Source of the DNA: Aradus depressus | Taxonomy: Eukaryota; Arthropoda; Insecta; Hemiptera; Aradidae | Length of the DNA stretch: 64,000 nucleotides | NCBI GenBank assembly: GCA_963662175.1 | Contig: OY759218.1 | Coordinates: forward strand, 1,488,001 to 1,552,000 | Direction of reading: 5' to 3' | Shown here: positions 1-11,440 of the stretch, piece after piece | How the letters are laid out: the number at the start of each line of letters is the position of its first letter | How positions within the stretch are numbered: position 1 is the stretch's first letter | Notes under the pieces: model-generated | Databases searched by the model: none | What the model was told of the DNA's origin: nothing | The model's input: the letters and a program-made list of their open reading frames with translations, nothing else | Translations under genes and position numbers: made by a program

Positions 1-1036
1 ACTGTACAAAGCACTGGTGGAGCTTAACATCCCAGGTAAGCTCATACGGCTGATCAGGTTGACAATGTCAGGAGTACAGTGTGTGGTAAAAGTCAAGGGC
101 AATACATCCGAAGAGTTCTTGTCCAGAAGAGGCGTGAGGCAAGGTGATGCCCTGGCATGCCTCCTGTTTAACCTGGCCCTTGAGAAAGCCATAAGAGACT
201 CGGGAATACAGACGACGGGCACGATATTTAATAGGATGGTCCAGCTTCTCGCCTATGCTGATGACATAGACATAATCGGTCGGTCCCGCCAAGCAGTTAC
301 TGAAGCCTTTTTAGCCCTTGAAGCCGCTGCTAGAAGACTGGGACTAGTGATTAACCAGAGTAAAACCAAGTATATGGTGTCTCAGCAAGAAATTAGGCAG
401 GAGGGAGAGAAGGTGGCGTTTGGACCCTACTTCTTTGAGCAGGTGTCAGGGTTCATTTATCTCGGCTCACAGGTTGTAAGTGACAACCAAATATCAGCAG
501 AAACCAGTAGGAGGATCATGTGCGCTAACAGATGTTATTATGGGCTTCAAAAGCATCTATCTAGTAAGCTGGTAGCCCGGCGTACGAAGGTCGTCCTGTA
601 CAAAACTCTTATCCGCCCAGTTCTCACATACGGCTCAGAAACCTGGACAACTACTAAAGCAGAAGATCGAGACCTCCAAATATTTGAAAGGAAGGTGCTC
701 CGGAAGATTTACGGTCCGGTGTATGTTGGAGGAGAATGGAGGCGTAGGAGCAACCAGGAGGTGTACGACCTGTACAAAGAACCAGATGTGGCTAAAGTGA
801 TAAAACTGGGCAGGTTAAGGTGGGCCGGACATATTATCAGGATGAGCGAAGAAATGATCCCAAGAAAGCTACTGACGGAAGTCCTGCACGGAAGGCGGAG
901 AGTAGGGAGACCGAGACTGCGGTGGTCGGACTGTGTGACCAACGACACCAGGAACATCGGGATCTAGAACTGGATGGGAGCCGCACAAAACAGAGACTCC
1001 TGGCGATTGCTGCTCGAGGAAGCCAAGACTCGTTAG
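1..1036 (+). pseudogene. Non-LTR retrotransposon RT, C-terminal part, cut by the left window edge
   Basis: This is the C-terminal half of a non-LTR retrotransposon polyprotein, which would copy element RNA at the insertion site. The frame is already open at base 2 (LYKALVELNIP...), so the 5' part lies outside the window. Visible blocks are RT motif B (GVRQGDALACLLFN, about 130-175), motif C with the catalytic YADD at 254-265, thumb sequence, YGSETWT, and a C-terminal block with LRWAGHIIRM and GRPRLRW. A TAG at 965-967 interrupts the frame, but it stays readable beyond it (NWMGAAQNRDSWRLLLEEAKTR) to a TAG at 1034-1036, the likely natural end. The premature stop marks a dead copy. The clade is not assigned. 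Confidence 0.85.
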
Positions 1037-1052
1037 CGGGTTGTAGAGCTGC

Positions 1053-1100
1053 ATTAAGTAAAGTAAGTAAAAGAAAATATATATATATATATATATATAA
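1053..1100 (+). repeat. Retrotransposon 3' tail: TAAG-like simple repeat followed by (TA)n
   Basis: A short TAAGTAAAGTAAGTAAA stretch directly follows the RT stop codon region and leads into about 11 TA units (1077-1098). A simple-sequence 3' tail fits the end of the element at 1-1036. Confidence 0.6.
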
Positions 1101-1949
1101 AACGAAAATTGTAAAAGAAACCTTAGTAAACCAAACCTCTACAATAATTAATTTGAAAAAAATTAAATTGGCTTGAAAGTATTCACAAAAGATTGTCTTG
1201 GTCGTGGGGGACATTCCCAGATTCATGTACTTGGATCTTTCTCTTGAATACAGCCGAAATGAGAGTTTCATCGTCCATAATAATAAATAAAAAAAAATGA
1301 AGAAGTAAAAATCAACAAGAGAAAACGCTGAATAAAAAGCTATAAATTAAAAAAGAAAATAGTTGCAGAAGCAGTTGTCACCATGTCACTAGATGGAAGA
1401 ACAGACGAGTTTGTTTACTAGGTGACTACCCTGGTGAGTCACCATGTAACTAGTTGCTGGTGTGGCCGTTCTCCAATGTTCTAGGCTGTTCGTTTTCTTG
1501 GTTGACTCACCAAGCGACTCACCTTGTCACTAGTCACCTAGCTAGTCTCCTCCGGTGTGGCCTTACCCTAGGTGATGGTTTACTGAAGGACAGGCGGTGC
1601 GATGGGAAGCGCTCTGGCCCCCCAGAGAGGCTTGCTATCCGTTGTGACAACACTCCCTATGGCTATTTTTTAAAAAACATTTTCTGAAATTACTACAGTT
1701 ACAATAACCTGTAATATGACTTTAATTGTACATCATAAAATTTCGTATCGATTGAGACTTTTTTCGACTTTCTATGACTCACGAATCGTGAAATATATAA
1801 TAATAATAATAATTTTATTACCAAATAAATTCTACAAAATTTATAGGTAACGTCAATCCTTTCCATTTTTAACTTAAATTTAATATTAACAAAATCATCC
1901 ATACTATAAAAACACTCCTTTTTTTAAAGTTCATTTTTATTAATGTCCC
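1101..1949. other. Intergenic, no gene recognised
   Basis: AT-rich sequence without a credible coding frame. At 1420-1575 there are imperfect inverted blocks built on CTAGGTGACTA and TAGTCACCTAG, and the phrase GGTGTGGCC occurs twice. This may be an old fold-back element, but no clean termini were found. Confidence 0.4.
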
Positions 1950-1952
1950 TAA

Positions 1953-2531
1953 AGAGGCCCTCACACTGGCAAAAATTTCGCTCAAAAATTTGAAGATGTC
2001 GGTTTTGTGCAAAAATATTGAGAGTGTGAGGACAAATATTGTGCAAAAAAAGGGGTATTCAATATTTTGTGGGGCGTTGAAAAGTTTTCTGAAAGTTTAG
2101 AAAATTTTTGCAGACCTGTCAATATTTTGTAGCATGAGAGCGCAGTGTGAGGAAATTTTGATAAAGTGTAGGTTCCAAGCTCAGTTCGCGAAGTAGGTTA
2201 CGATGACCATGGGTCGGTCGCTTCTTCAAATAATTCCTGACCCACACTCTTTTCTTCTTATTATTTGAAGACTCCTTCAACACTGCACACAATACAACTA
2301 CGCTACTTTCAACCTCCGGGTTTGCCCTGGGCAAAGAAACGTATGCGGCTATGGCTGAGTACAACGCGATGCGCCGTGCTTCCATCACGAATGTTTAGTC
2401 GACACTCAAATTTTGTGCAATATTTTTGTGTAGGGTGAGGGGTCCACGACCATTCAATATTTTGTACAAAAATAAGCTCAATATTTGTGCTCAAAATTTT
2501 GAGCGAAATTTTTGCCAGTGTGGGGGCCCCT
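1953..2531 (-). mobile_element. PIF/Harbinger deletion derivative with inverted termini and TAA target duplication
   Basis: The two ends are inverted copies over about 38 bases. The left end starts AGAGGCCCTCACACTGGC and the right end, read on the minus strand, starts AGGGGCCCCCACACTGGC; both continue AAAAATTTCGCTCAAAA. TAA occurs at 1950-1952 and 2532-2534, the 3-bp TWA target duplication typical of PIF/Harbinger. The interior keeps an N-terminal piece of Harbinger-type transposase on the minus strand, so this is a 579-bp internally deleted, non-autonomous copy. CAATATTTTG motifs recur inside both ends. Confidence 0.78.
2119..2388 (-). pseudogene. N-terminal fragment of a PIF/Harbinger transposase (HARBI1-like)
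   Basis: An 89-residue minus-strand frame starting at an ATG-ATG pair. Residues about 44-80 (KKKRVWVRNYLKKR...GHRNLLRELSLEPTLYQNFL) match the conserved N-terminal block of Harbinger transposases and HARBI1-type nucleases (R-x-W-V-x-x-Y-L-x-x-R ... L-x-x-E-L ... F-x-N-F-x-R). The DDE nuclease domain that should follow is absent: the frame ends in the CAATATTTTG-rich subterminal sequence. It lies inside the inverted termini at 1953-2531, which supports the assignment. No function is expected from this piece. Confidence 0.7.
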
Positions 2532-2544
2532 TAACACTCAAGTG

Positions 2545-3003
2545 TCTTACTTGCTGTGACAAGCAGCTGAACAGCTTGAGAGCCAAAAGGTGGTAGCTTC
2601 TCTTAGTCTTTTCCAGCCTGCACCTGGGTATGACCAGATTGTGTTGAGATCTCTACTGGTACTGGCTTACCGACTCTATCGGAGTGTACTTCCCCACTGT
2701 CTGTTTGACTTAGGTCAGAGTGTTCACAATATACAAACAGGGCAATGTCAATATGTCAAAATCAAGAAAGAGAGGAGGACAACGAGTTCTTTCTGATACT
2801 CCAGCCATTATTCTTATAAATTTCTTTTGTAGCCTAAATAAGTGGACACTTCTTGGAGCAGAGCCGTGGAGATTGCCATAGTTAAGGTGAGGCTGAAATA
2901 GTCCATAATAAACTGGTTTGATGACATTTCGGTCCACAACTGGGCCCAACTTCCTCGCCAGTTAGATCACCCTGTTTAACTTCCTGGCCACCTCTTCTAT
3001 AAG
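2545..3003 (-). pseudogene. Non-LTR RT C-terminal fragment, three stops
   Basis: Read on the minus strand, about 150 residues resemble the region downstream of the RT core of non-LTR elements: IEEVARKLNRVI, LARKLGPVVDRNVI, KPVYYGLFQPHLNYG, FRLQKKFIRIMAGV, LTLPCLYIVNTL. One frame runs through the whole segment but carries three stops, one in the first block, one after VNTLT (2710-2712) and one after VSQYQ. No catalytic motif is included. The fragment ends beside the right end of the Harbinger derivative. Clade unassigned. Confidence 0.65.
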
Positions 3004-3724
3004 AAACGTAAGCATTTTGGAAAAACAACCGCGGAACCATTGTTCCTAATTTTGGCGGCTGTATTTTTTGGCAAAAATGAAATATGTCGAGCGTAAAAGT
3101 TCATTTAATGTGAAAGTTTTTGGTGTTTTATAAGACTTTTCTAATTCAAGATACTGACTGTAACTAAACTATTACTTTTTAGATTTTTGACCAAATGGCC
3201 TAGTTGGAGAGAAAAAAAATAAAGAAAAGTTTATTGTAATCACTTTTCTTATCAGATATTCGTTTCTTTTTATGGCTCATCACAGGATATATACGAATTT
3301 TATGAAAACATAGTTTTCTTCATTTTGGAGAAAAATGGCGACTATAGGGGGAAAAAACATAAGGAGTTGCCTTGAAGGAGACAAAATTCCCTCCCTAGAT
3401 TGGTGATTGTACATTTGTACAAACCAGGGGAGAAAGCCTCATTTATCCGGATCATATAAAATATTCAAACAAGAACGTGTCTTCCTATAGTTTATTTTAT
3501 AAACCAGAACCGTTATTCGTATACTACAGTGTCATCCTTAGTGGTATGACACAGTTTTCTGCGGTATTCAGACCTCCAGTCTTCTACATCACAACTTACC
3601 ATCATTTATGATATTAAAAATCGTTCATTAAACATTTCAGGTGGGGGGGGGGGGAGGGGGCTGGACCCCTTCCTATGCTCCTGGCATAAGCAGATTAGAG
3701 TTATCAAATCCGATGTTAAGAAGC
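3004..3724. other. Intergenic, no gene recognised; short poly-G tract
   Basis: AT-rich single-copy-looking sequence with no coding frame I can support. A G-rich run lies at about 3643-3660, just before the first family A copy. Confidence 0.4.
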
Positions 3725-4775
3725 AAGATTATTTCATATTGATAACTAAAACTTATACGAACAATTCCGATAACTTAGTGCAATCAATTTCTCAGAAGAT
3801 TTTGGGAATACCTGATAAATTGATTTCTCATAAATCTATGATGAGAAATCTTATAATCACGGGATTAGGCGGGAGGCTCAACGTCAATGTATTGACACGA
3901 AATTTCATATGTATAATCGAACCCCCATAAGGACCAACACCTCTTCATTTTCAGTAGAATTAGCCTATGGAGCAGGGGGTTAGAGGGTGGGACTCAACAC
4001 AAAATTCCCGCTGATGTAATGCATGTATCGACATGAAATTTTATATTAAAATTCAAAACCCCATAAGGACGGAACCTATTCTCAGCGAAATCGGCCAAAG
4101 GAGGGGGGGGGGGGGGTTAGGAGGAGGGAAGCAGAAAAGGTGGTCAACTCAAAAATACCCCAATAACTGCGGATGTAATAATGAATGTATGACATAAAAT
4201 TTAGTATGAGGATTTAGAAGCCACTACGTAAGTCAAATATTGAGTTTTAGCCCCAACGATTGATTGCCTTTGGAGGGAGAGTGAAGACGTAATTCGTGTT
4301 TGGCCGTACATTGCCGGTCATTCACCGACCCTTTTTATAACATGAGTTATCGTGTTTAGAGACTGGACATTGTTTTTCATTTTTTGGAAAACATAAAATT
4401 CTGGTGAAAACTCAACATCGAATTTGTGACCGATTACATAACACTTTGTATAGTAGATGGGGAAGAAAAATAATTTCTGTGCATGTTTGTATCAGTGGTA
4501 AAGATAACTCCCCACAGAATGAATATATGTACATGAAATTTAATTTTGATTACCTATTGATTTTCAGCCAAATGAGAACGGGAAATTTGGTTTAGACTCA
4601 ATCTAAACCCTAATAACTTGCAATAAAATGAAGTCATTTGGAATACACCTACTGACTTCATACCAGCCAGATCAACCTTGGAGGGGGTTTACAGGGAGAG
4701 AGAAAACTTGATTACTTGAGTCGGGAAGGTACATTGCTGGTCACTGACCAACTTTCTTTGTGGGTTGCAATGGTT
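3725..4775 (+). mobile_element. Family A repeat, forward, two partial copies in tandem
   Basis: Two diverged forward copies, 3725-4460 and 4460-4775. Recognisable modules in order are: a 'TATCGACAYGAAATTT ... CCCATAAGGAC ... AATCGGCCAAAGG' module repeated about every 130 bases, the internal motif with TACATTGCCGGT and a TCACC hairpin near 4310, and a right terminal repeat (TTCTGGTGAAAACTCAACAT ... GACCGATTACATAAC) near 4400-4450. The terminal hairpin is eroded. A poly-G run at about 4102-4116 lies within a module. Confidence 0.65.
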
Positions 4776-4959
4776 AGTTTGAAGAAGGTCCTTGAGTAGT
4801 TACGCCGCATTTCGATTTAGGTTCAACATCCGCACCGGGCAGTGACCAGCCGCTTCCCCTTCTCCCAACGTTCACTGGGAGCACTACCTTAACGAAATCA
4901 CCTAAACATCTAGTTTTTTCCTTCTACATTTTACCAAATATCTCTGATTAAAAAATGAC

Positions 4960-5384
4960 CACAATGAATGACCAGTAGTGTACTTCCCCTGCTCGAATCA
5001 TGTCATCAAGTAAGTTCTGATTTCGGCCCAAGTTTAATCAGATCTAAGTTAGCACATGTGACATCTTCATAACAAATTTCAAGTTGATTGTTACAATCGT
5101 TTCCGAATTAGCTTTGCCGTAATGTTTGTAGTGGAGGTACCACATGGCACTTATGAATAGAAGAATATTACACCATTGGCACGTAGAACTTTTACAATTC
5201 TTAAAACTTTGGCACATGTAACAGTTTCATTGATTTCTTACATATAAAATACATGATGCGGCCATAAGAGGACTTTCTTACGACAACTTTCTTATAGATC
5301 ACATTACTGGGAATAAAAAAGGCACTCTCAGAATTACGCTGAGAAACTACCAATAATAAAAAGATATTTTAAATTTTATAGATT
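4960..5384 (+). mobile_element. Family B repeat, partial
   Basis: Contains the family B phrase AGATCTAAGTTAGCACATGT followed by CATCTTCAT and ACAATCGTTTC, also seen near 8300, 39400 and 51665. A related GGCCATAAGAGGACTTTCTT block lies at about 5258. It ends where family C begins. Confidence 0.55.
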
Positions 5385-6711
5385 ACTAGCTGACCCGACA
5401 GACGTCGTTCTGTCAAAAGCTATTGGACTGGATTTTTTTTTTAATTTATTTTTTTTACTTGGAACCACAGCAAGTTCCTACTTAAGAACACCGGGCACCT
5501 TGGATAGTATGCGCCTTGCAACTCCGTGCAACCAGCTATTAAGTTCTTAGGACCGCTGGGCAACACAGATAGTATGTAGTTAGGAACGCAGGGCACCGCA
5601 GCTAGCAACAGCGGATGCCCTAGGTATTTTGTGCTTAAGAACGCTGGTGAGAGCTATTATTTACCGTGCAACGGTGCACCTTCAAGGTAATACATGCTTA
5701 GGAAACCCACCCTATTAAAATTAGGGCTATTTCACATCTTTAAGAAAGCTCCATGTGAGATTCATTCAGCATTAATGCACCCCCGCCCCTCCCGTCCAAA
5801 AGGGTCACAGCCAATTTTTAAATATTGCTTTTGAAACTACTATTTAGGTATATGCTTGCCCCCCCCCCCCCCCCCATACCCCCCTCCCCTTGACAATTTT
5901 GAGACGTGACATATCCTTTTTTTGTTTTTGTCTTTTGAGAATACTACATGTGAAATTCCATGACCTACCGACCATTCGTTAATGAGCTACAACTATTTTA
6001 TGCTAAGGCCTACCCCCAAAACCCCCCTCCCTTTCAAAATGTTGAGATGCCACACCCTATTTTTTAATTCGGGCTTTAAGAATACCACATGTGAAATTCC
6101 ATGACAATCCGATCATCTGTTAATGACCTATCAGTATCTTTATATTTACGCCTACCCCCACAACTCCCCTCCCTTTTATGACGTCACACACTTTATTTTT
6201 CAATTTGACTTTCAAGAATTCGACATGTGAAATTCCATGACATACCGATCATCCGTTAAAGACCTATCACTATCTTTTTATGTAGGCGTACCCCCACAAC
6301 CCCCCCTCCCGTTCAAAATTTTGAGATGTCACGTACCGTATTTTTCAATTTGGCCTTTAAGAATACTGCATGTCAAATTTCGTGACAAGCCGACCAACCG
6401 TTAATGAGCTGGGACTATATTTATACTTAGGCCCCCCCCCCATAACCCCCCTCCTGTTCAAAATTTTGAGATGTCACGTAGCGTATTTTTCAATTTGGCC
6501 TTTAAGCATACTACATGTCAAATTCCATGACATTCCGAACATCCGTTAAAGACCTATGACTATCTTTATATGTAGGCCTACCCCCACAACCCCCCCCCTC
6601 CCGTTCAAAATTTTGAGATATCACGTACCGTATTTTTCAATTTGGCCTTTAAGAATACTACATGTGAAATTCCATGTCAATCGGATCATCCGTTAAAGAC
6701 CTATCACTATC

Positions 6712-7430
6712 TTTATATTAGGCCTAGCCCCCCCCCCCCCCCCTTTCAAATTTTGAGACTTCACACATCCTATTTTTAAATTTGGCTTTTTAGAATACTA
6801 CATGTGAAATTCCATGACAATCCGACTATTAGTTAATGAGTTACCGGTATCTTTATACTAAGGCCTACCCCCACAACCCCCCCTCCCGTGCAAAATTTAG
6901 CCAATCATCTTTATTATATAGATGTAGATATGTAAAAACTGAATAAAACGAAACAGTAAGTAAATGACAAAGATGACAACCAAACAACCAAAGATAAATC
7001 GAGGAATTTGCCAGAACATTGCCAGAAGCGATGATTTAAAAACAACCAAGAAAATAACTGATAACACGCACTAAAAACTGAATAAAACGTAACAGTAAGT
7101 AAATGACAAAGATGACAACCAAACAACCGAAGATAAATCGAGGAACTTGCCAGAAGCGAAGATTTAATCTTTATATTAGGCCTAGCCCCCCCCCCCCCCC
7201 CTTTCAAATTTTGAGACTTCACACATCCTTTTTTTAAATTGACATAACAATCCGACTATTAGTTAATGAGTTACCGGTATCTTTATACTAAGGCCTACCT
7301 CCACAACCCCCCCTCCCGTGCAAAATTTAGCCAATCATTTTTATTATATAGATGTAGATATGTAAAAACTGAATAAAACGAAACAGTAAGTAAATGACAA
7401 ACATGACAACCAAAGATAAATCGAAGAACT
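6712..7430 (+). repeat. Direct duplication of about 430 bp inside family C
   Basis: The block with TTATATTAGGCCTAGCC, a C-run, the ATTATATAGATGTAGATATG phrase and CTGAATAAAACGAAACAGTA occurs at 6712-7160 and again, shortened, at 7168-7430. The offset measured at GTTAATGAGTTACCGGTATC is 429 bases. Confidence 0.6.
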
Positions 7431-7471
7431 TGCCAGAAGCGAAGATTTAAAAACAATCAAGAAAATAAAAC

Positions 7472-7550
7472 GCACTAAAACCTGATAACACGCACTAAAA
7501 ACTGATAACACGCACTAAAAACTGATAACACGCACTAAAAACCGAATAAA
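7472..7550 (+). repeat. 20-bp minisatellite, about 4 copies
   Basis: Unit ACGCACTAAAAACTGATAAC repeated about four times head to tail. Single diverged units also occur at about 7065 and 7595. Confidence 0.75.
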
Positions 7551-7894
7551 ACGAAACAGTAAGAGTTGTAATTACGTTTTATTCAGCCAAGAAAATAACA
7601 TGCACTAAAAACTGAATAAAACGAAACGGTAAGTAAATGATTTTAGGGTGTCTGAGATCGATTCACTTGATTGATTCATTGTTCACATCGATTATTACGA
7701 CCCCAAACATCGATTCTTCGATTAATCTATCTCAGATTGCCATCCCTAGAATTAACAGCTAAGAACTCTTCATAAGAACCTTCCTCGGACTTCAACGAAT
7801 ATTTGAAAAAAAAAATTAGCCGAATTGGTCCAGCCGTTCTCGAGTTTCGCGCTTAGCAAAATTTAGCACTCATTTTTATTATATAGATTATAAT

Positions 7895-8660
7895 TAAATA
7901 TTACCGGAAATGTATTGTACATTCTATGGGGCGCTATAACCTTGATCGTAATTTATTTGTCTCAAATATGGCCAAGTGAGCAATTGGAAATTCAATAAGG
8001 AACATTTTTGGTAAAGACCAATTTTTCGCTAGGACAAACAGTTTCCGCGTAAATATAGAAAACGTATAAAAAAAATTGGTTTCAATACGTAACTTAAAAC
8101 GGTTGTCGGCATATTTCGCAAACGGGGTACTGGCCTTCGAAAAATCGTACTTCAAATGAGATGTGTCTTTCAATTTTTTCTACAACATTTATTTTAAGAG
8201 ATTTTTGATTAGGTCATAAATATAAGCGGTATCTTGTTAAATGTACTCAGTACACAAGTAAACTGCTCTTACTGTTCTTCCAATGTTGGCCAAAACCTGA
8301 TCAGATCTAAGTTGGCACATGTAACATCATCACAACAAATTTCAAGTTCATTGCTACAATTGTTCTCGGAATAGAGGGGTCACAACGTTCTCATCACACA
8401 CAGACAGACATAATGGTGAAAATGGTTCCAGGGGGCCTTGAAACCTAAAATTCCATTGAAAACTCGATCTTCAACGGTGTGGTCTTTCTTTCATGTTTTC
8501 GGAATAGAGGGGTCACAACGTTCCCATCACATACACACCGACAGACATAATGGTGAAAATGGGCAAACCGTGTTCAAATGGCTGGAAAACTTGATGTGCG
8601 ACATATAAAAATGCGATTTTTGCACGTTTACAATACTTTCTTATACTAAAAATATTAGAA
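7895..8660 (+). mobile_element. Family B repeat, near full length
   Basis: This is the longest uninterrupted copy of family B. Landmarks in order: TTGTACATTCTATGGGGCGC, AGGAACATTTTTGGTAAAGA, CAATTTTTCGCTAGGAC, GGCCTTCGAAAAATCGTA, TTTTGATTAGGTCATAAATA, AGATCTAAGTTGGCACATGT, CAGACAGACATAATGGTGAA, then a tail with GCGATTTTTGCACGTTTACA and TACTTTCTTATACTAAAA. A segment (GGAATAGAGGGGTCACAACG) is duplicated at about 8369 and 8500. Confidence 0.6.
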
Positions 8661-8831
8661 AGTAAACATTTGAGAAGCTGCTTTAATTAGTTTTTCGCCT
8701 CTCCTGTAAAATTTTATGCAGGACATTTGGAACACATGTCACTAATTAGTTATTTTCCTGTCAAGATTTTCAATTTAATGGAGAGGAACATAACCTATCT
8801 GAACATATTATGGCCCTTTCGTGTGACGTCG

Positions 8832-10262
8832 CACATAGGTTGATTTAAAGGATTTAGGCGGCCAAAAGTCAAATTTTAAAAGTGACGTTAAAAATACCAA
8901 AATAATCCCATAGCCAAAGGAATGTCTAAGTAACAATAATTTACCATCCCCACTCGCGAATCTTTTACCGTGCACGCGCGCAAGGTAGTTAAACCTGCTC
9001 TTCTCACTGCTTACATATCATTGTATCAACGCTCTCAGTGTTAACATTTGACCCTAGAGAAATTTTGTGTTTTCCCTCTAATCTTTTGAAGTGATTGTGA
9101 TGGATTCGAATAATTCAGGAAAAAATCAATATTTCTTGATATGTTTAAACGATTTTTAACGTTGTTTTATATTATTTGTAGAACTACAAAAAAAGGGTGT
9201 TTTGTAATGGAATTTTTACTTAATTTTCATGTTTATAAGACATTTTGTTATATTATCGCCTCCTCTCGGATAATGCTTGTTATTGTATTGCATACTTTAT
9301 ATATTAGGCTAATTATTGACCTACAATTTGAGTGCGGATAGCTGCAGATAACCAAGTTATAGATTTTTATATGGATGACATCATAAAATTAAATAAAATC
9401 AACTTTCGTTTCATATGTGATAAAGTGCGATTTTCTTGGTTTTAGGAACACCTGGTACTTCGGGTACAAAAGTAGTGAGCCGTAAATATCTTTACGATCA
9501 AATGCAACATCAAGATTTGCCTAATTTGGATGACAAAATGAAATATCTGGAAAATCACCTGTTGTCCTGTTATACTGACACACCAGATAATCTAAGCAGT
9601 TTAGAACACTTATTTTGTACCACTTCGAATAATTTGTGGCAAAGAAGGCAAACAAATAATTTGACCAATACGATTTAGGTTTGTCAAAGAATCCACTGAT
9701 GTAACAAAGGAGGAAATGTGTTACGTTGAAGAATCTGCCAAGAAGTTAACACCTACTGAAGTAATTTTGCATGGGAGTAAATTCATGTTTAAACATGTCT
9801 TTGAGATGACGTATGATCGATGGCAAGGTGTGTAACGCTGCAACCGATACAAAATCTACAAGTCGGTGTTATATATGCGGAGCAACATCTAAAGACATTA
9901 ACAGTCTGACCCAAAAGTTAAATACAAGTTCAACGGCTATTGAATTTGGACGGACTATCGGTACTACACGCCACGATTCGATTGTTCGAAAGCGTTTTGC
10001 ATCTGGCGTACACATTGCCAGTAAAAAAGTCTAGAGAGGAGAGAACTGACTAAGAAAAGAAGTTCGAAGTGCTTACGAAAAAATATATTCTTTTTTTTTT
10101 TTTCAAGATTCTGTCTTTTATTTCTAATTTTTTTCACTTTTTAGCGGGGAAAATATGCTAATTTTACAAAGGGCAATACTTTACAATAAGATACATGATT
10201 TAAAGTCAAAATATACTGTAAAATAATTTTGACCGCCTAAATCCTTTAAATCAACCTATGTG
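8832..10262 (+). mobile_element. Transib-type DNA transposon, internally deleted (RAG1-related superfamily)
   Basis: Perfect inverted termini of 30 bases starting CACATAGGTTGATTTAAAGG, extended to about 36 with one mismatch, bound a 1431-bp element. The flanks carry an exact 5-bp direct repeat CGTCG at 8827-8831 and 10263-10267. CAC at the outer ends and a GC-rich 5-bp duplication of CGNCG type are features established for Transib transposons, relatives of the RAG1 recombinase. Internal coding pieces agree with this reading. The element is too short to encode a complete transposase, so it is non-autonomous. Confidence 0.75.
9447..10034 (+). pseudogene. Broken Transib-like transposase pieces
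   Basis: Three consecutive coding pieces lie inside the Transib termini. 9447-9678 follows a possible splice acceptor (TTGGTTTTAG) and reads GTPGTSGTKVVSRKYLYDQM...; 9680-9830 reads FVKESTDVTKEEMCYVEESA... in another frame; 9813-10034 reads MIDGKVCNAATDTKSTSRCY then ICGATSKDIN. The last, with its CxxC pair, resembles the DGK(V/I)-x-N-A-x-T-x-T-x-S-x-x-C-Y-x-C-x-A-T-x-K-D block I recall from Transib/RAG1-like proteins. The downstream catalytic part is missing. A short upstream frame from ATG 9101 (MDSNNSGKNQ) could be a first exon. Confidence 0.6.
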
Positions 10263-10267
10263 CGTCG

Positions 10268-10894
10268 CATATTGAGGTGGTGAGTGGCCTTAGTCCTCGT
10301 ATATCAGGAAGTCTAAAGGGATGTCGCCCAAAAATTGCATTTTGTCGAGAAATTAGAAAAAATATTCTGTTCGTAGAGAGATAACTACAGAGATAACTCC
10401 CGATAAAATGATAATATCAACAGAAATACCACGTTTTATATGTAGTCCGATAAACCCATAACTAACAAACCTATCAACTTTCAGCCAAATCAGAGAAAAA
10501 ATAAAGAGGATTTATTTAGAGGGAGAGAGGAAACTTAGCTGACCTTGTACAGTGCAGAACCGACCCCGGCAAATAACACATCTGAAGGAAGTGAGAGTCT
10601 AACAGATAATCGCAAATCCTTGATCTCTGTGAGTTGAGCACATTTACCTGCCTTAATTCTCAAGGCGCATACGGTAATCACAACTTTCTACGCAATTGAT
10701 TCAAAATTTTTATTTTTTCTTTATTCCTTTACGCCAATACAAAATTTCAAATTGTCTTTTTTTATTGCATTTATATATATATTATATTTTTATTTGAATA
10801 GCCTTACCTAAGGTCAATAATTTTCAAAATGGAATTGTAAGCCATAGGATAAAGATAAAAAGGGGAGAACATTCGTTTCAAAGCTTAAGAACTC
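10268..10894 (+). other. Mostly unrecognised; diverged family A fragment at 10385-10540
   Basis: The stretch 10385-10540 contains GATAACTCCCGATAAAATGA and AACTTTCAGCCAAATCAG, forward family A phrases, strongly diverged. The rest has no recognisable gene or repeat. Confidence 0.45.
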
Positions 10895-11440
10895 GAAAAA
10901 AATGACATCGGTGAATCACCGGAAATGTACTTCCCCAGTTCGAATTAATCAATTAACTTTTCGCTCCCTCTCCAAAATCACTGTTTGCGCTAATATTCAA
11001 CAGTTGACTTACATTGGGGCTTCTAAATCTCATACTAAATTTTGTGGCGATAAATTCATTACATCAGCAGCTATTATGTTTTTTGAATTGAGCCACCTCT
11101 CCCCAACCTCCCTTCCCTTCAGCCGATATGACTGAAATTTGCCAGGTTATGTTCTTATTAGGTTTAAACATTAAATATGAAATTTCATGTCGATACATTC
11201 ATTACATCGGCAGTTATTGAGGTTTTTGAGTTGAGCCCCCTCTGATTCTCCCTTCCTCTCTGCCGATTCCGTTGAAAATTAATAAGTGTCGTCCTTCTGG
11301 GGTTTTGGTCACACATATAAAATGTCGTGTCGATACATTCATTCTATCGACCGTTATTAGAGTTTTTATGTTAAGCTTCCCCCCTAATCCTCCTCTTACC
11401 TTCTATACTTCGAATAGCTGGGGAAGTAAAAAAAGCTTTT
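10895..11440 (-). mobile_element. Family A repeat, reverse orientation
   Basis: Reads GGTGAATCACCGGAAATGTA, then CTTCCCCAGTTCGAATTAAT, then three modules of 140-147 bp (GTCGATACATTCATTACATC near 11042, 11189 and 11329). It ends at TATACTTCGAATAGCTGGGG AAGT, the hairpin terminus. The left terminal repeat is missing. Confidence 0.7.

Larger units (their letters stand above)
5385..7888 (+). mobile_element. Family C repeat, long copy with internal tandem expansion
   Basis: It starts ACTAGCTGACCCGACAGACG and ends near AATTGGTCCAGCCGTTCTCG ... TTTTTATTATATAGATT, a pair of termini I associate with widespread arthropod interspersed repeats; I do not assign a superfamily. The middle (5940-6910) is about seven head-to-tail units of 136-147 bp. 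Each unit carries ACATGTGAAATTCCATGACA, a CCGATCATCCGTTAA-type phrase, a C-run and TTTTCAATTTGGCYTTTAAG. A second copy of the same element is at 35584-36755. Confidence 0.6.

Noticed and set aside
7934..8173. 79-codon minus-strand frame in family B
   Set aside because: Other family B copies (39000-39600, 49363-49970) break the frame at the same place, so there is no coding constraint.
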